Notes: a model not told the origin generated them from the sequence alone. Positions 16,837 to 26,635 are shown, numbered from the stretch's first letter. The stretch is 64,000 bases of DNA from Sphingomonadales bacterium Ga0077557 (GCA_001464615.1 LNFI01000009.1:59773-123772); one strand, 5' to 3'. Numbers and translations: made by a program.

Positions 16837-18881
16837 TGGCCCTTACCCTTCGCAACAAAGCGGATCGCCTGCCCGCCGCCCGGTGCCAGCGCTAGCATCA
16901 GCGTGTCGCCCTGCTTTACCTTGCGCGTCTCGATCACGATCGAATGGCGCTTTTCAGTGGCATAAGTGGCATCGTCGCCGTCGCGATAGATTTGCGCGGT
17001 GTAGGTTTTGCCCGGATCGAGGAAATCGAGCTTCACGTCGAGCTTGCGGGCATCTTCATCGCCGACTGCGCCCAGGAACCAGTCATCGCTGCCGCGTGGG
17101 CGGCGGACGATCGTTGCATAATCACCGACTTCGCCGTTCAGCATGCGGGTATCGACCCAGTCGGTAGGCACATCCTTGATGAACTGGAAGGCGGCTGGGT
17201 ATTTCGCATAGTTTTCCGGCGTATCGGCAGCCATCACCACGGGTGAATAGAGCACGACATAGAGCGCCAGCTGCTTGGCGATGGTCGACAGGATCGGGCT
17301 GTCGTCGCTGCCTGTCAGGCTGAGCACGCCGGGGGTGAAATCCATCGGCCCTTCGAGCATGCGGGTGAAGATCAGGTTCGCCTCATGATCGGGCGGATTC
17401 TTGGCACTCCAGGCGTTATATTCCATGCCGCGCGATCCCTCGCGCGCCACCCAATTGGGATAGGTGCGGTGCAGGCCAGTGCCCTTGATCGGTTCATGGC
17501 TGTCGAACGCGACATGATATTTGGCAGCGGCAAGGGCCACGCGGATAAAGTGGTTCGACATCCACTGCCCCTCATGCCACTCGCGCAATTTGGTGCCATC
17601 GGCATCGACGCGTTCGATCTGCGCGGCATCGGTGACATAGCCCGTCTTCACAACCATCTCGCCATGATCAGCGGCGAATTTGAACGCCTTGTCGAACTGG
17701 TCTTCATAATGGCTGGCAGCACCGCCCGTTTCGTGGTGGCCGATCAAGCGGACGCCCTTTTTCTTGCCATAGGCGGCAAGCATATCGGCGTCGAAATCAG
17801 CGGTCGGCTGGGCAAAGTCCATGTCGTTGCCATTGCCGAACCAGTCACCGTCCCAGCCGACATTCCAGCCTTCTACCAGCACGTCATGGATGCCGCTGGC
17901 GGCGGCGAAATCGATATATTTCTTGACGTTCTCATTGGTGGCACCGTGCTTGGGCCCGCGCGCCCAGGACCAGTTGCCCTTGATCATGTTCCACCACACG
18001 CCGGCGAATTTGCCCGGCTTGAACCAGCTGACATCGCCCAATTTGTTGGGCTCGTTCAGGTTGAGCATTAGATGGCTCATGTACAGGCCCGGCGCATTAT
18101 CGGCGATGATCAGCGTGCGCCACGGCGTGAACCAGGCACCGGTCTTGGTCACCTTAGGCTTACCCGCGCCGGGCGTCAGCGTCGCCCGCAGCGTCGTGCC
18201 CTCTCCGCGCGACACCGCCATGCCCGAATAATCGACCAAAGCCGCTTCATGGAGCGCGACATGCGTGCCGTCCGCAAGCTTGATCGTCACTGGCGTATCC
18301 GCCGTCCCAACCGCCGACAGCGGCGTCTTGTTGTAGAGATACTCCTCGCGGTTCCACAGAAAGGCGGGCTTCCACCACGCCGTCCCGTCCTGCGCGAAGG
18401 CGAATTCGGTCAACTCATCGGCGATATTGGCTTGCTTCAGATTGGGTTGATCAGGGAATTCATAGCGAAAGCCGACGCCGTCATCATATAGCCGGAACAC
18501 GACGTCCATCTGGCGCATCAGCCCGCTTGATTCCTGAAAGCGCACGCGCAGTTCACGGAAATGATTGCGGATCGACTGCCATTCGCCCCAGGGCTGGGTC
18601 CAATTGCCGTCCTCGTCACGCGCCGACTGGCTGACGAATTTCAGCCCGCGCTCAATCTTGCGGGCATCGGTGAACAGGAAACCGAGCCGCGACGGGGTGA
18701 TGATCGGCTTGCCGTTGCGCTTCACTTCATACAGCACGCGGCCGTCGCCATCGACATCGACCGAGACCGCCACGACATTGCCCGGCGAGGCGAGCCCGGC
18801 GACCGGTTCGGCATAAGCGGGGATTGCCGCCACCAGCGCCATCGCGGCGCCAATCCGACCGACCATTGTGATCGCGTTCAT
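16833..18881 (-). CDS. Glycoside hydrolase family 97 (SusB-like alpha-glucosidase)
   Basis: A 682-residue exported enzyme. After a signal peptide (AAMALVAAIPAYA) comes the GH97 N-terminal beta-sandwich (LASPGNVVAVSVDVDGDGRV, RLGFLF), the TIM barrel with VEGWNVGWDGDWFGNGNDMDF, LIGHHETGG, FDSHEPIKGTG and GMEYNAW, and a C-terminal beta domain. The glutamates in HHE, SHEP and GMEYN are candidates for the catalytic set of the inverting SusB subgroup; I could not verify their alignment. It would release glucose from maltodextrin ends in the periplasm. Start ATG 18881 overlaps the GH13 stop (ATGA). Confidence 0.92.
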   Translation of the reverse strand: MNAITMVGRIGAAMALVAAIPAYAEPVAGLASPGNVVAVSVDVDGDGRVLYEVKRNGKPIITPSRLGFLFTDARKIERGLKFVSQSARDEDGNWTQPWGEWQSIRNHFRELRVRFQESSGLMRQMDVVFRLYDDGVGFRYEFPDQPNLKQANIADELTEFAFAQDGTAWWKPAFLWNREEYLYNKTPLSAVGTADTPVTIKLADGTHVALHEAALVDYSGMAVSRGEGTTLRATLTPGAGKPKVTKTGAWFTPWRTLIIADNAPGLYMSHLMLNLNEPNKLGDVSWFKPGKFAGVWWNMIKGNWSWARGPKHGATNENVKKYIDFAAASGIHDVLVEGWNVGWDGDWFGNGNDMDFAQPTADFDADMLAAYGKKKGVRLIGHHETGGAASHYEDQFDKAFKFAADHGEMVVKTGYVTDAAQIERVDADGTKLREWHEGQWMSNHFIRVALAAAKYHVAFDSHEPIKGTGLHRTYPNWVAREGSRGMEYNAWSAKNPPDHEANLIFTRMLEGPMDFTPGVLSLTGSDDSPILSTIAKQLALYVVLYSPVVMAADTPENYAKYPAAFQFIKDVPTDWVDTRMLNGEVGDYATIVRRPRGSDDWFLGAVGDEDARKLDVKLDFLDPGKTYTAQIYRDGDDATYATEKRHSIVIETRKVKQGDTLMLALAPGGGQAIRFVAKGKGQ

Positions 18882-20509
18882 TGATCGATCGTCCTTGCTA
18901 CATAGCCGGAAAAGCGGCCCAGCGCCCAATCATCAACCGTCCCGACCTGCGCAACGATCTGCCAGCGAGCGGGCTCGGCCGGTGCCCAGCGGACTGGCTT
19001 TTCGCCCAGATTGAAAACACACAGCATCGTCTCACCGGCCACTGACCGGTCAAACACCAGCATCTGGTCCGATGCCTCAATGACGCGCATCGCGCCGAGC
19101 AGCAGCGCGTCGCTGTCGTTGCGCAACGCCACAAGCGTCCGGGTGAAGGCCAGCATCGATTCCGGATCGCCGTCCTGCGCGCTTATCGTCAGTGCGGCAT
19201 GGTCATCGCCCAGCGGCAACCACGGCTTGCCCGACGAAAAGCCCAAACCCGGCGAGACAGCGCACCACGGCAATGGCGTCCGCGCGCCATCGCGATTCAG
19301 CGTCAGCGGCCAATTGGCGATCGCCTCCGGGTCCTTCAGGTCATCGAAGCCGATTTCGACCTGGCTGAGGCCCAGTTCCTCGCCCTGGTAAATGAAGACA
19401 TCGCCGCGCAGGCACAGCAGCAACAGCATCGTCAGCCGCGCATAGCCGTCGCGATCCTCCGGCGCAGCCCAACGCGATACAGCGCGCGGCGCATCATGGT
19501 TGGAGAACGCCCAGCTTGGCCAGCCAAGCCCTGGCTGGTCCGGCCAGCGCTCGGTCGCTTCGCGCACCAGCCCAGGTGTCAGTTGCCGGGCGTAGAGAAA
19601 ATCAAAACCATAGGCGCTGTCAAAATGGCGACCATCGGCAGTGAACGCCTTCATTTCATGATCGTTATCAGCGCCGCCGATTTCCGCCACGGTGAAACGA
19701 TTGCCACAACTGTCGAGCAGGGCACGAATGCGCGCGATAAAGCGCGGGATATCGGCATGCGATTGATTGTGGACGTGCAACTGGAAATCAAAAGGCCGCG
19801 TGCGTGGGGTGTTGCTGGGCGGCGCGGGTGGATTATCCGTCAGCGCCGGATCATGCATTGAGAAATTGATCGCATCCATCCGGAAGCCATCAACACCCCG
19901 ATCAAGCCAGAAGCGCGCCGTCGCGAGCAAGGCGTCCTGCACATCCGGGTTATGGACGTTGAGCTGCGGCTGGCTGCTGAGGAAATTATGCATGTAATAT
20001 TGGCCACGCCGCGCGTCCCAGGTCCAGGCTGGACCGCCGAACACCGATTGCCAGTTGCTCGGCGGCGAGCCATCCGGCTTGGCATCCGCCCAAACATACC
20101 AATCCGCTTTGGCATTGGCACGATCGGCGCGGCTTTCCTGAAACCATCCATGCGCATCGCTGGTGTGCGAATAGACCTGATCGATGATGATCTTCAGCCC
20201 CAACGCATGGCCGCGTTCGATCAGCGCGTCGAAATCATCGAGCGTCCCGAAAATCGGATCGACATCGCAATAATCGGACACATCATAACCGAAATCAGCC
20301 ATTGGCGACGGGAAGAAGGGCGACAGCCACACCGCATCAACGCCCAATGACGCGACATGATCTAGCCGCGCGGTAATGCCGGGCAGATCCCCAATACCGT
20401 CGCCGTTCGAATCCGCGAAACTGCGCGGGTAGATTTGATAGATCGTCGCGCCACGCCACCATTCACGCGTGAGACGGGGTCGATCCATATGGGCAAGCTG
20501 TTGGTTCAT
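18878..20509 (-). CDS. GH13 alpha-glucosidase (oligo-1,6-glucosidase/AglA type)
   Basis: A ~543-residue family GH13 enzyme without a clear signal peptide, so probably cytoplasmic. The TIM barrel shows WWRGATIYQIYPRSFADSNGDG, YDVSDYCDVDP, the nucleophile Asp in GFRMDAINF, the acid/base Glu in TVAEIGG and the third Asp in FSNHDAPR. YQGEELGL closes the barrel. It cleaves short alpha-glucosides to glucose. The initiating ATG at 20509 overlaps the stop of the secreted amylase upstream. The longer frame from 20530 lacks a better ribosome-binding site. Confidence 0.95.
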   Translation of the reverse strand: MNQQLAHMDRPRLTREWWRGATIYQIYPRSFADSNGDGIGDLPGITARLDHVASLGVDAVWLSPFFPSPMADFGYDVSDYCDVDPIFGTLDDFDALIERGHALGLKIIIDQVYSHTSDAHGWFQESRADRANAKADWYVWADAKPDGSPPSNWQSVFGGPAWTWDARRGQYYMHNFLSSQPQLNVHNPDVQDALLATARFWLDRGVDGFRMDAINFSMHDPALTDNPPAPPSNTPRTRPFDFQLHVHNQSHADIPRFIARIRALLDSCGNRFTVAEIGGADNDHEMKAFTADGRHFDSAYGFDFLYARQLTPGLVREATERWPDQPGLGWPSWAFSNHDAPRAVSRWAAPEDRDGYARLTMLLLLCLRGDVFIYQGEELGLSQVEIGFDDLKDPEAIANWPLTLNRDGARTPLPWCAVSPGLGFSSGKPWLPLGDDHAALTISAQDGDPESMLAFTRTLVALRNDSDALLLGAMRVIEASDQMLVFDRSVAGETMLCVFNLGEKPVRWAPAEPARWQIVAQVGTVDDWALGRFSGYVARTIDQ

Positions 20510-22404
20510 TTTGATTTTTCTGCAGCACAAACGATGAAATCAAGCGGTGGGACGCTGACCCGAACACTGCCAGGGGCGGTCGCTTCCACCGCACATTGCC
20601 CGTGCAGCGACGTGAACTGGCGGGAACCGTAATCAACCGTGACATTGGCGGAAACCGCCTCTGTTGCCGTGTTGAACGCAATCAGCACCTCGCCACCGCT
20701 CACGGGATCAAATCGCGAGACGGCAAACAGTCCCGGCTTGTCGCCTGCTAGTCGGACGACGCTGCGCCCGCGGGTCAGCGCAGGGGTTGCGGAGCGCAGC
20801 CTGGTCAGCTCGGCGATAAGCTGGAAGATCGGATGGGTCTGATCGAAATTGGCATCCGCCGTCGTCGCCTTGGTGCCCAGCAGCACGTTATCATTGTACA
20901 CCGCCACCTTGCTCGGGAACTGATCCTCGCGTGCATTCTGGTCGTTACCGTCGCTAACAAAGCCCTGTTCATCGCCCGCATAAATGGTCGGCGCACCGCG
21001 CAGCGTCAGCAGCATCGCCTGCGCCAGCATCGTGCGCCGGAACAGCTCGTCATTGCTGATTGCGGGCAGCGCCTTGCGTACATAGGTCGATAGCCGCCCG
21101 ACGTCGTGATTGCTGACAAAGGTCGGCAGCGCCAGCGCGGTTTCGACCCCGCCTGCATAAATCGGGTCGGCAGCGAACAAGCGCTCCAGCGTTTCGCTGC
21201 CCTTGCCACTGGTCGCGGCGATCACCGCATATTGGAATGCATAATCGAGCACCAACGGCATCTTGTCGACATGGGTATAATGGGCGAGGAGCGCGGGATC
21301 GAAATCCTCGGTATAGACTTCACCGAAGATCGGAAAATTCGGGATGCCCTTCGCCTTGGCGCGGGCCAGCATGGCGGGGATAAAGGCCTGCCAAAACTCC
21401 GGATTAACGTGCTTGGCGGTGTCGACACGGAAGCCATCAACCCCGAACTTGTCGATCCAGTCGCCGAAAATCTCGATAAATCCAGCGACGACGCGCGGAT
21501 GCTCGGTCGCGACATCGTCAAGCCCGACGAAATCGCCATGGGTGATGCTTTCGCCCTTCCAGAAGGAATTGCCGCGATTGTGGTAATAATGGATGTCATT
21601 CAACCAATCGGGCGTCTTGGCGTGCTCCTGGCCCTTTGGTACAAACGGCTGATAGGCGTAATCCATGTCAGTGAGCTTGGCGAAATTCTCTGCCGTTTGA
21701 ACTGTTTCCCCTTGAAAACCGGGGTTGATCGGCGCGCCGTTGACGCCACCGCGACGACTGGCCGGATAGTCGGCAGCGCTCCGATAGGCGCAATTGCCAG
21801 GACAGTCGCGATACTGGATGACGTCCGCTGTGTGGTTGACGACGATATCCATATACACCTTCATGCCGCGCGCATGCGCTGCATCGACCAGCGCTTTGAA
21901 ATCGGCATTGGTGCCCAGATGCGGATCAACCTGGGTGAAATCGGTAATCCAATAGCCGTGATAACCCGCTGATTCATTGCCCGGCGGGCCCTGGACGGGT
22001 TTATTCTTGAAAATCGGCCCGACCCAGATCGCGGTCGCGCCCAGCGCCTGGATATAATCGAGCCGCTTGGTCACGCCCTTCAGGTCGCCACCATGATAGA
22101 AACCCTTGGCGGTCGGATCATAGCCAGTGACCAGCCGATCACCCTTCAGCCCACCCCTGTCATTGGACGTGTCACCATTTTCGAAGCGATCGGGCAGCAG
22201 GAAATAGATGATTTCGTCTTGCGGAAGGCGATCGCGATACGATGGTGCGGGTGCGGGTGCGGGTGCGGGTGCCGGGCTCTGCTGCGCGAATGCCGGCAGG
22301 GTGAGCGCTGGTTGCAGCAGCAGCGCGAGCACAGTCGCGCCGACCATCGGCAAGAAACCAAGAGTTTTGCCTAGGCGGCGGCTCGGACGGAAGCGGTTTC
22401 CCAT
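20506..22404 (-). CDS. Secreted GH13 alpha-amylase
   Basis: A 632-residue amylase with an Arg-rich signal peptide, then an Ala-Pro linker (about residues 43-54) encoded by a 6-base tandem repeat. The catalytic barrel starts YRDRLPQDEIIYFLLPDRF and has KVYMDIVVNHTADV, the nucleophile Asp in DGFRVDTAKHV, the acid/base Glu in FGEVYTED and the third Asp in FVSNHDVGR. A C-terminal beta domain follows. It should cut starch or maltodextrin outside the inner membrane. It is separated from the TonB receptor by a strong hairpin and overlaps the GH13 glucosidase start. Confidence 0.95.
   Translation of the reverse strand: MGNRFRPSRRLGKTLGFLPMVGATVLALLLQPALTLPAFAQQSPAPAPAPAPAPSYRDRLPQDEIIYFLLPDRFENGDTSNDRGGLKGDRLVTGYDPTAKGFYHGGDLKGVTKRLDYIQALGATAIWVGPIFKNKPVQGPPGNESAGYHGYWITDFTQVDPHLGTNADFKALVDAAHARGMKVYMDIVVNHTADVIQYRDCPGNCAYRSAADYPASRRGGVNGAPINPGFQGETVQTAENFAKLTDMDYAYQPFVPKGQEHAKTPDWLNDIHYYHNRGNSFWKGESITHGDFVGLDDVATEHPRVVAGFIEIFGDWIDKFGVDGFRVDTAKHVNPEFWQAFIPAMLARAKAKGIPNFPIFGEVYTEDFDPALLAHYTHVDKMPLVLDYAFQYAVIAATSGKGSETLERLFAADPIYAGGVETALALPTFVSNHDVGRLSTYVRKALPAISNDELFRRTMLAQAMLLTLRGAPTIYAGDEQGFVSDGNDQNAREDQFPSKVAVYNDNVLLGTKATTADANFDQTHPIFQLIAELTRLRSATPALTRGRSVVRLAGDKPGLFAVSRFDPVSGGEVLIAFNTATEAVSANVTVDYGSRQFTSLHGQCAVEATAPGSVRVSVPPLDFIVCAAEKSK
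22244..22273. repeat. Hexanucleotide tandem repeat coding an Ala-Pro linker
   Basis: Five consecutive 6-base units (GGTGCG on the plus strand, the last GGTGCC) encode alternating Ala-Pro just after the amylase signal peptide. Such runs can expand or contract by slippage in whole units without breaking the frame, changing only the linker length. Confidence 0.85.
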
Positions 22405-22461
22405 AGTCCTACCTTTTCAGCCTTGTCTGGCCGACGCAACGACCGGCACGCATATATCAGT

Positions 22462-22502
22462 ATCGCCGCCGGTGCACAGCGTGAGCGTGCACCGACGGCG
22501 AT
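22462..22502 (-). terminator. Strong hairpin between TonB receptor and amylase
   Basis: A 16-base-pair stem with a 9-base loop begins 11 bases past the TonB receptor stop. In minus-strand RNA every position pairs, with one G-U pair. No clear uridine run follows, so it may be a processing or 3'-stability hairpin, or a leaky terminator that lets the receptor be made in excess of the enzymes. Confidence 0.65.
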
Positions 22503-22513
22503 CCTGTATTTGA

Positions 22514-25381
22514 TCAGAATGAGAAACTTCCGCCGATATAGAATGTCCGGCCGAAATTCTGGATCGTGCCCGTTTGCGCGGTTTGCCCGAAAAAGGTGCG
22601 CGTCGGTTCGTCGGACAGGTTATTTGCCTGGGCGAGCAGTTTCAGGCCCGACAGGAAGCTGTTCTTGGGGAACTGGTAAGAGATCTGAGCGTCGAAGATG
22701 GTCTCTGGCGTGCTCGTCAGGATCAGTTCGCTAATACCGATCTGCGGGCTCACGAAGCCAGAGCGATGCCGCGCACTGCCGCGGATACCAAAGCCGTTCT
22801 TTTCGTAGAACACGATCGGGTTGAAGACATGGCTGGACAGGCCGGGCAGCGGCAGGTTGATCGGTTGGCCGCTGGTCGAGCTCGGGAAGTTCAGATCGCT
22901 GTCGCTATAAGCATAGTTGAGCTGAACGCCGAGGCCATCAAACGGTGCCGGCAATTCGACGAAGCTCTTGGTGAACTGCACTTCGATACCGTAAACATAG
23001 CCACCGCTGCCGTTGATCGGCGACGAGAAGCTGCCGATCGGATTGCCGGGCACCTGCTGGCCGAGCGAATTGATGAATGGCGGCGGGGTCACGCCGTTGG
23101 CGGGGAAGTTAAACTGGGGGATCGTCCCGTTAATAATGTACGATCCCAGCCCCTTATAAAAGGCGCCCACCGCGAACACACCGCTGTTGCCGAAATAATG
23201 TTCGTAGCTGAAATCGACCTGGTTGGCGCGGAATGGAGCGAGTTGCGGATTGCCGCCGCCGCCGCTGGTATTGCCATCCGCACCGGTGTTCACGCTGATC
23301 GATGCGCGCAGTTCCTGGAAGCGGGGGCGCGAAATCTGCTTGCTGTAGCTGACACGGACCAGATCCGTCGGGCTAAGCTCAAGGATGGCGTTTACGGAAG
23401 GCAGGAAGTCAGTGAAATTGTCGCCGCGCGTTACAAACCGGCGATTTTCGCGCGCGGGTGGCGGCGTGGCGGGGTTATCCCTCAGCAACGGATCAGCAAA
23501 AAACACCGTCGAACTCTGATCGGTATTGATCACCCGAAGGCCGAAATTACCGCGAAAGTTCAACCCGCCAAGGACCGTGGCGAAATCAACCTGACCATAG
23601 CCGGCATAGGTGGTCTCATCGATCCGGAAGCTCTGATCGAGTGTGAAATCGAACGCGATCTGATCGGTTGGCTGGCGCGATCCGAACGAATTGCCGAACG
23701 CCAGATTGAAGGCGCCGTTGATATCGACAACGCCGAAATTGGGAAGCCCCGCAGCGGCATAGGCACCGCGGAATCCGCTGATCGTCACCAGACTGGCGGG
23801 CACTTCGCGCGGTGAACCAGGAATGCCAAAGGTATTGAAGGACGTCACCGTGCGGTCGCCGCGCCGATCAGCATAGCGAAAGCCAAAGCGCAATTTGTCG
23901 AAGACGCTCGATTCGTCCAACGACACGACAAGGTCGGTTGCCACGGTGAACAGCCGATCCCGATCGCCCTGCGGCACCAGAAACTGGCCATCGAGCAGGA
24001 ACCCGCCGCCTGCAGCCGTCAGATCGGTAAAGTTGGTGCTGATCTGGTTGATCGTCGGCAGCCGCGTTCCGTTCAGTCGGTAATCGACGATAATTGGTCC
24101 AACACCGTCCGTGCGCTGCAGGCCGGTTGACGTCGCGCTATAGGGGCGCAGGTTGATGCCGGCATTGTTGAAATCGCTCGAGCCGCTCGAATAGGCGACA
24201 TCGACCGCAAGGGTTACGCGGTCAGTAAAGTCATAAGCGAAATTGCCGCCGATCGTGTAAAGTTCGTCGCGCCGACTTTCGTCCTGGTTAACCAACTCGG
24301 TGCCAACCGCACCACCGGTCTGGTTAATGAAGCGACCGCCGACCAGTGCATCGTTAACGATGACTGGGTTGAGGATCTGATTCCCGCCGCTCTGGGTGTT
24401 AAAGACCCGGAAACCCCGACGGTTCACGTCTGAATTAAAGCGCGAATAATAGCCGTCGATCAGCACGTGGACCCGATCACTTGGTTCCCACTGGACGACG
24501 GCAATGCCGGCATCGCGGGTTTCCTGGCCGCCAAACTGAATGCCTTCGAACCCAAAATTGCGAGATTCGGGCCTGCCGTTGCCGTTCAAATCGACCGACG
24601 GCGAGCCATTAGTGCCAGGCACCGGAAAATCGAACTGGACGAAGCGGGTGGCAACGTTGGGCTGATACAGCCGCGAATAGCCGAGCGCCAAGCCAAGCGT
24701 ATCGTTGAGCAGCTTGGTCTGGATGGAGCCAGACACGCGATAGCCAAATTCGGACACGTCGGTGTTTTGGCCAGCGCGGTCATTATACAGGCCGCGGACG
24801 TTGAATGACCCCTTCACATCGGTGGTGATGTCAAGCGGGCGAACCGTCTTAAGCTCCACCTTACCGGCGATACCGCCCTCAATATGGCTGGCGAGCGGCG
24901 ATTTGTAGACAGCGGCCTGGTTGATCAGTTCTGACGGATATTGATCGAATTCGATCACGCGGTTGCCGCTGGTCGCCACCTGTTCACGCCCATTGAGCGT
25001 TGCCGACACGAGATCCTGCGAAAGGCCGCGAATGTTGATCGCACTCGCCTGACCGCCGGTGCGTTGCGACGTAACGCCGGGCAGACGCGCGAGCGATTCG
25101 GCGATCGATACGTCAGGAAGCCCTGCAATATCGTCGGCAGTCACCACATCGACGATGAAATCCGAACGACGCTTGGCATCGATCGAACTCTGCACGCTCT
25201 TGCGGAAGCCGTTTACGACAATGTCGGTGGAGTCGGACGCTACGGTGTCATTTTCCGTCGGCGCGGATTGCGCCATTGCGGTGCCTGTGCCGACGACGAA
25301 CATCAAGCCCATTGCGAGCGCCGCGCGACTAACGCCTACTGCCAGGCGCTGCTGAGAATTACGGTTGCCAGAAAAAATCAT
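22514..25381 (-). CDS. TonB-dependent receptor (TIGR01782 type), probable maltodextrin receptor
   Basis: A ~955-residue outer-membrane receptor. The signal peptide ends near GTGTAMAQ; a TonB-box-like DIVVNGF follows. The plug domain contains IAGLPDVSIAESLARLPGVTSQR and INIRGL, then a long beta barrel, and the protein ends in aromatic GGSFSF as expected for an outer-membrane beta barrel. ATG 25381 follows AGGGAGGGG and is preferred over the upstream frame start at 25447. It heads the alpha-glucan operon and diverges from a LacI-family regulator, so it most likely imports maltodextrins, like Caulobacter MalA. Substrate is inferred from neighbours only. Confidence 0.92.
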   Translation of the reverse strand: MIFSGNRNSQQRLAVGVSRAALAMGLMFVVGTGTAMAQSAPTENDTVASDSTDIVVNGFRKSVQSSIDAKRRSDFIVDVVTADDIAGLPDVSIAESLARLPGVTSQRTGGQASAINIRGLSQDLVSATLNGREQVATSGNRVIEFDQYPSELINQAAVYKSPLASHIEGGIAGKVELKTVRPLDITTDVKGSFNVRGLYNDRAGQNTDVSEFGYRVSGSIQTKLLNDTLGLALGYSRLYQPNVATRFVQFDFPVPGTNGSPSVDLNGNGRPESRNFGFEGIQFGGQETRDAGIAVVQWEPSDRVHVLIDGYYSRFNSDVNRRGFRVFNTQSGGNQILNPVIVNDALVGGRFINQTGGAVGTELVNQDESRRDELYTIGGNFAYDFTDRVTLAVDVAYSSGSSDFNNAGINLRPYSATSTGLQRTDGVGPIIVDYRLNGTRLPTINQISTNFTDLTAAGGGFLLDGQFLVPQGDRDRLFTVATDLVVSLDESSVFDKLRFGFRYADRRGDRTVTSFNTFGIPGSPREVPASLVTISGFRGAYAAAGLPNFGVVDINGAFNLAFGNSFGSRQPTDQIAFDFTLDQSFRIDETTYAGYGQVDFATVLGGLNFRGNFGLRVINTDQSSTVFFADPLLRDNPATPPPARENRRFVTRGDNFTDFLPSVNAILELSPTDLVRVSYSKQISRPRFQELRASISVNTGADGNTSGGGGNPQLAPFRANQVDFSYEHYFGNSGVFAVGAFYKGLGSYIINGTIPQFNFPANGVTPPPFINSLGQQVPGNPIGSFSSPINGSGGYVYGIEVQFTKSFVELPAPFDGLGVQLNYAYSDSDLNFPSSTSGQPINLPLPGLSSHVFNPIVFYEKNGFGIRGSARHRSGFVSPQIGISELILTSTPETIFDAQISYQFPKNSFLSGLKLLAQANNLSDEPTRTFFGQTAQTGTIQNFGRTFYIGGSFSF

Positions 25382-25509
25382 CGGTCCCCTCCCTGTCTTG
25401 CCCGCCCACGACTTAAGCATGGGTCGAGCGATTGGCGAACCTCGCAACCAATGCGGGTTCTATTGTGGGAATAGATTGCGCTACTGGCATGGAAAGCCAA
25501 CAACAACAC

Positions 25510-25517
25510 ATACGTAT
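25510..25517. promoter_or_regulatory. Candidate LacI-family operator ATACGTAT
   Basis: A CG-centred 8-base palindrome within CACATACGTATTC sits in the 225-base divergent spacer between the TonB receptor and the LacI-family gene. Position and symmetry fit an operator for that regulator. The same 9-mer CATACGTAT occurs in the pckA/chvI spacer. Not proven; other weak palindromes exist in the spacer. Confidence 0.35.
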
Positions 25518-25606
25518 TCACGGCGCCCTTTCCCCAAGCGATCGAGGCGGCTAGGCTGACGCTAGAAGAGAAGAGCATCGCCAGGAGAGGGCTTCCTGCC
25601 CCGCCA

Positions 25607-26635
25607 ATGAAGGAAAGACCGACATCATTCGACATCGCCGCATTGGCCGGGGTGTCCCAGCCGACCGTGTCGCGGGCGTTGAGCGGGAGTCCGTCGGTCA
25701 GCGAGGCGACGCGCAAGCGCATTGAGGCGATTGCGCGCCAGCTCAACTATACCGTCGACAAGAATGCGTCGGGGCTGCGGCGGCGGCATTCAAAGACGAT
25801 TGCTCTGCTGTTCTTTGAAGACCCGACACCCGATCAATCGCTGATCAACCCCTTCTTCCTATCGATGCTGGGATCATTGACACGAACTTGCTCGCTCCGG
25901 GGCTATGATCTGCTCACCTCGTTTCAGCAAATGTCGAACGACTGGCATGTCGATTATGAAGACAGCCACAAGGCCGATGGGATCATCCTGCTGGGCTATG
26001 GCGATTATGAGCTGTATCGCAGCCGACTTGCCGCGCTGATCGAGCAAGGCACGCATTTTGTACGCTGGGGATCAGTGCAGCCAGGTGAGCCCGGGATCAC
26101 CATTGGCGGTGACAATTTTGCCGGCGGCAGCGACGCTGGTGCGCATCTGATCGACGGCGGGCGGCGGCGGATTGCTTTTGTCGGCCAGGCATCAAGCCAT
26201 TATCCCGAATTTCATGATCGCTATCGCGGTGCCTGCGCGGCGCAGGCAGCGGCCGGGATTGCTGCCGATCCCCTGCTGCAGGTCGATGCGCTCAACACGC
26301 AACAGGCGGGCTATGACGCGGTGATGACGCTGAAGGCGCGGGGGAACCCATTCGACGCCATTTTTGCCGCCAGCGATACCCTCGCGATCGGCGCGCTAAG
26401 GGCGCTGGAAGAGCTCGGCATCGCCGTGCCGCGCGATGTGGCGGTGATTGGTTTTGACGACATCCCTGCCGCCGGCCTCACCCACCCGCCGCTGACCACG
26501 GTTGCGCAAAATTATCTGCTGGCCGGCGAAAAATTGGTCGACACCTTGTTGCGCCTGATCCGCGGTGAGCCCACCGAAAGCGCCACCCTGCCTGTCCGCT
26601 TAGTCGTCCGGCGATCGAGCGGGGCGACCGGCTAA
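25607..26635 (+). CDS. LacI/GalR-family transcriptional regulator
   Basis: A 342-residue regulator. The N-terminal helix-turn-helix and hinge (SFDIAALAGVSQPTVSRALSG, then RIEAIARQLNYTVDKNASGLR) are canonical. The sugar-binding domain shows IFAASDTLAIGALRALEELG and VAVIGFDDIPAAGLTHPPLTTV. It diverges from the TonB receptor operon and is followed by the SLC45 transporter on its own strand, so it most likely represses the glucan genes until maltose or glucose binds. Related proteins next to such loci are SalR or MalI-like. Confidence 0.93.
   Translation: MKERPTSFDIAALAGVSQPTVSRALSGSPSVSEATRKRIEAIARQLNYTVDKNASGLRRRHSKTIALLFFEDPTPDQSLINPFFLSMLGSLTRTCSLRGYDLLTSFQQMSNDWHVDYEDSHKADGIILLGYGDYELYRSRLAALIEQGTHFVRWGSVQPGEPGITIGGDNFAGGSDAGAHLIDGGRRRIAFVGQASSHYPEFHDRYRGACAAQAAAGIAADPLLQVDALNTQQAGYDAVMTLKARGNPFDAIFAASDTLAIGALRALEELGIAVPRDVAVIGFDDIPAAGLTHPPLTTVAQNYLLAGEKLVDTLLRLIRGEPTESATLPVRLVVRRSSGATG

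Noticed and set aside
22574..23815. 413-codon frame opposite the TonB receptor
   Set aside because: Shadow frame with no domain pattern, while the receptor has plug, barrel and terminal aromatic signature.
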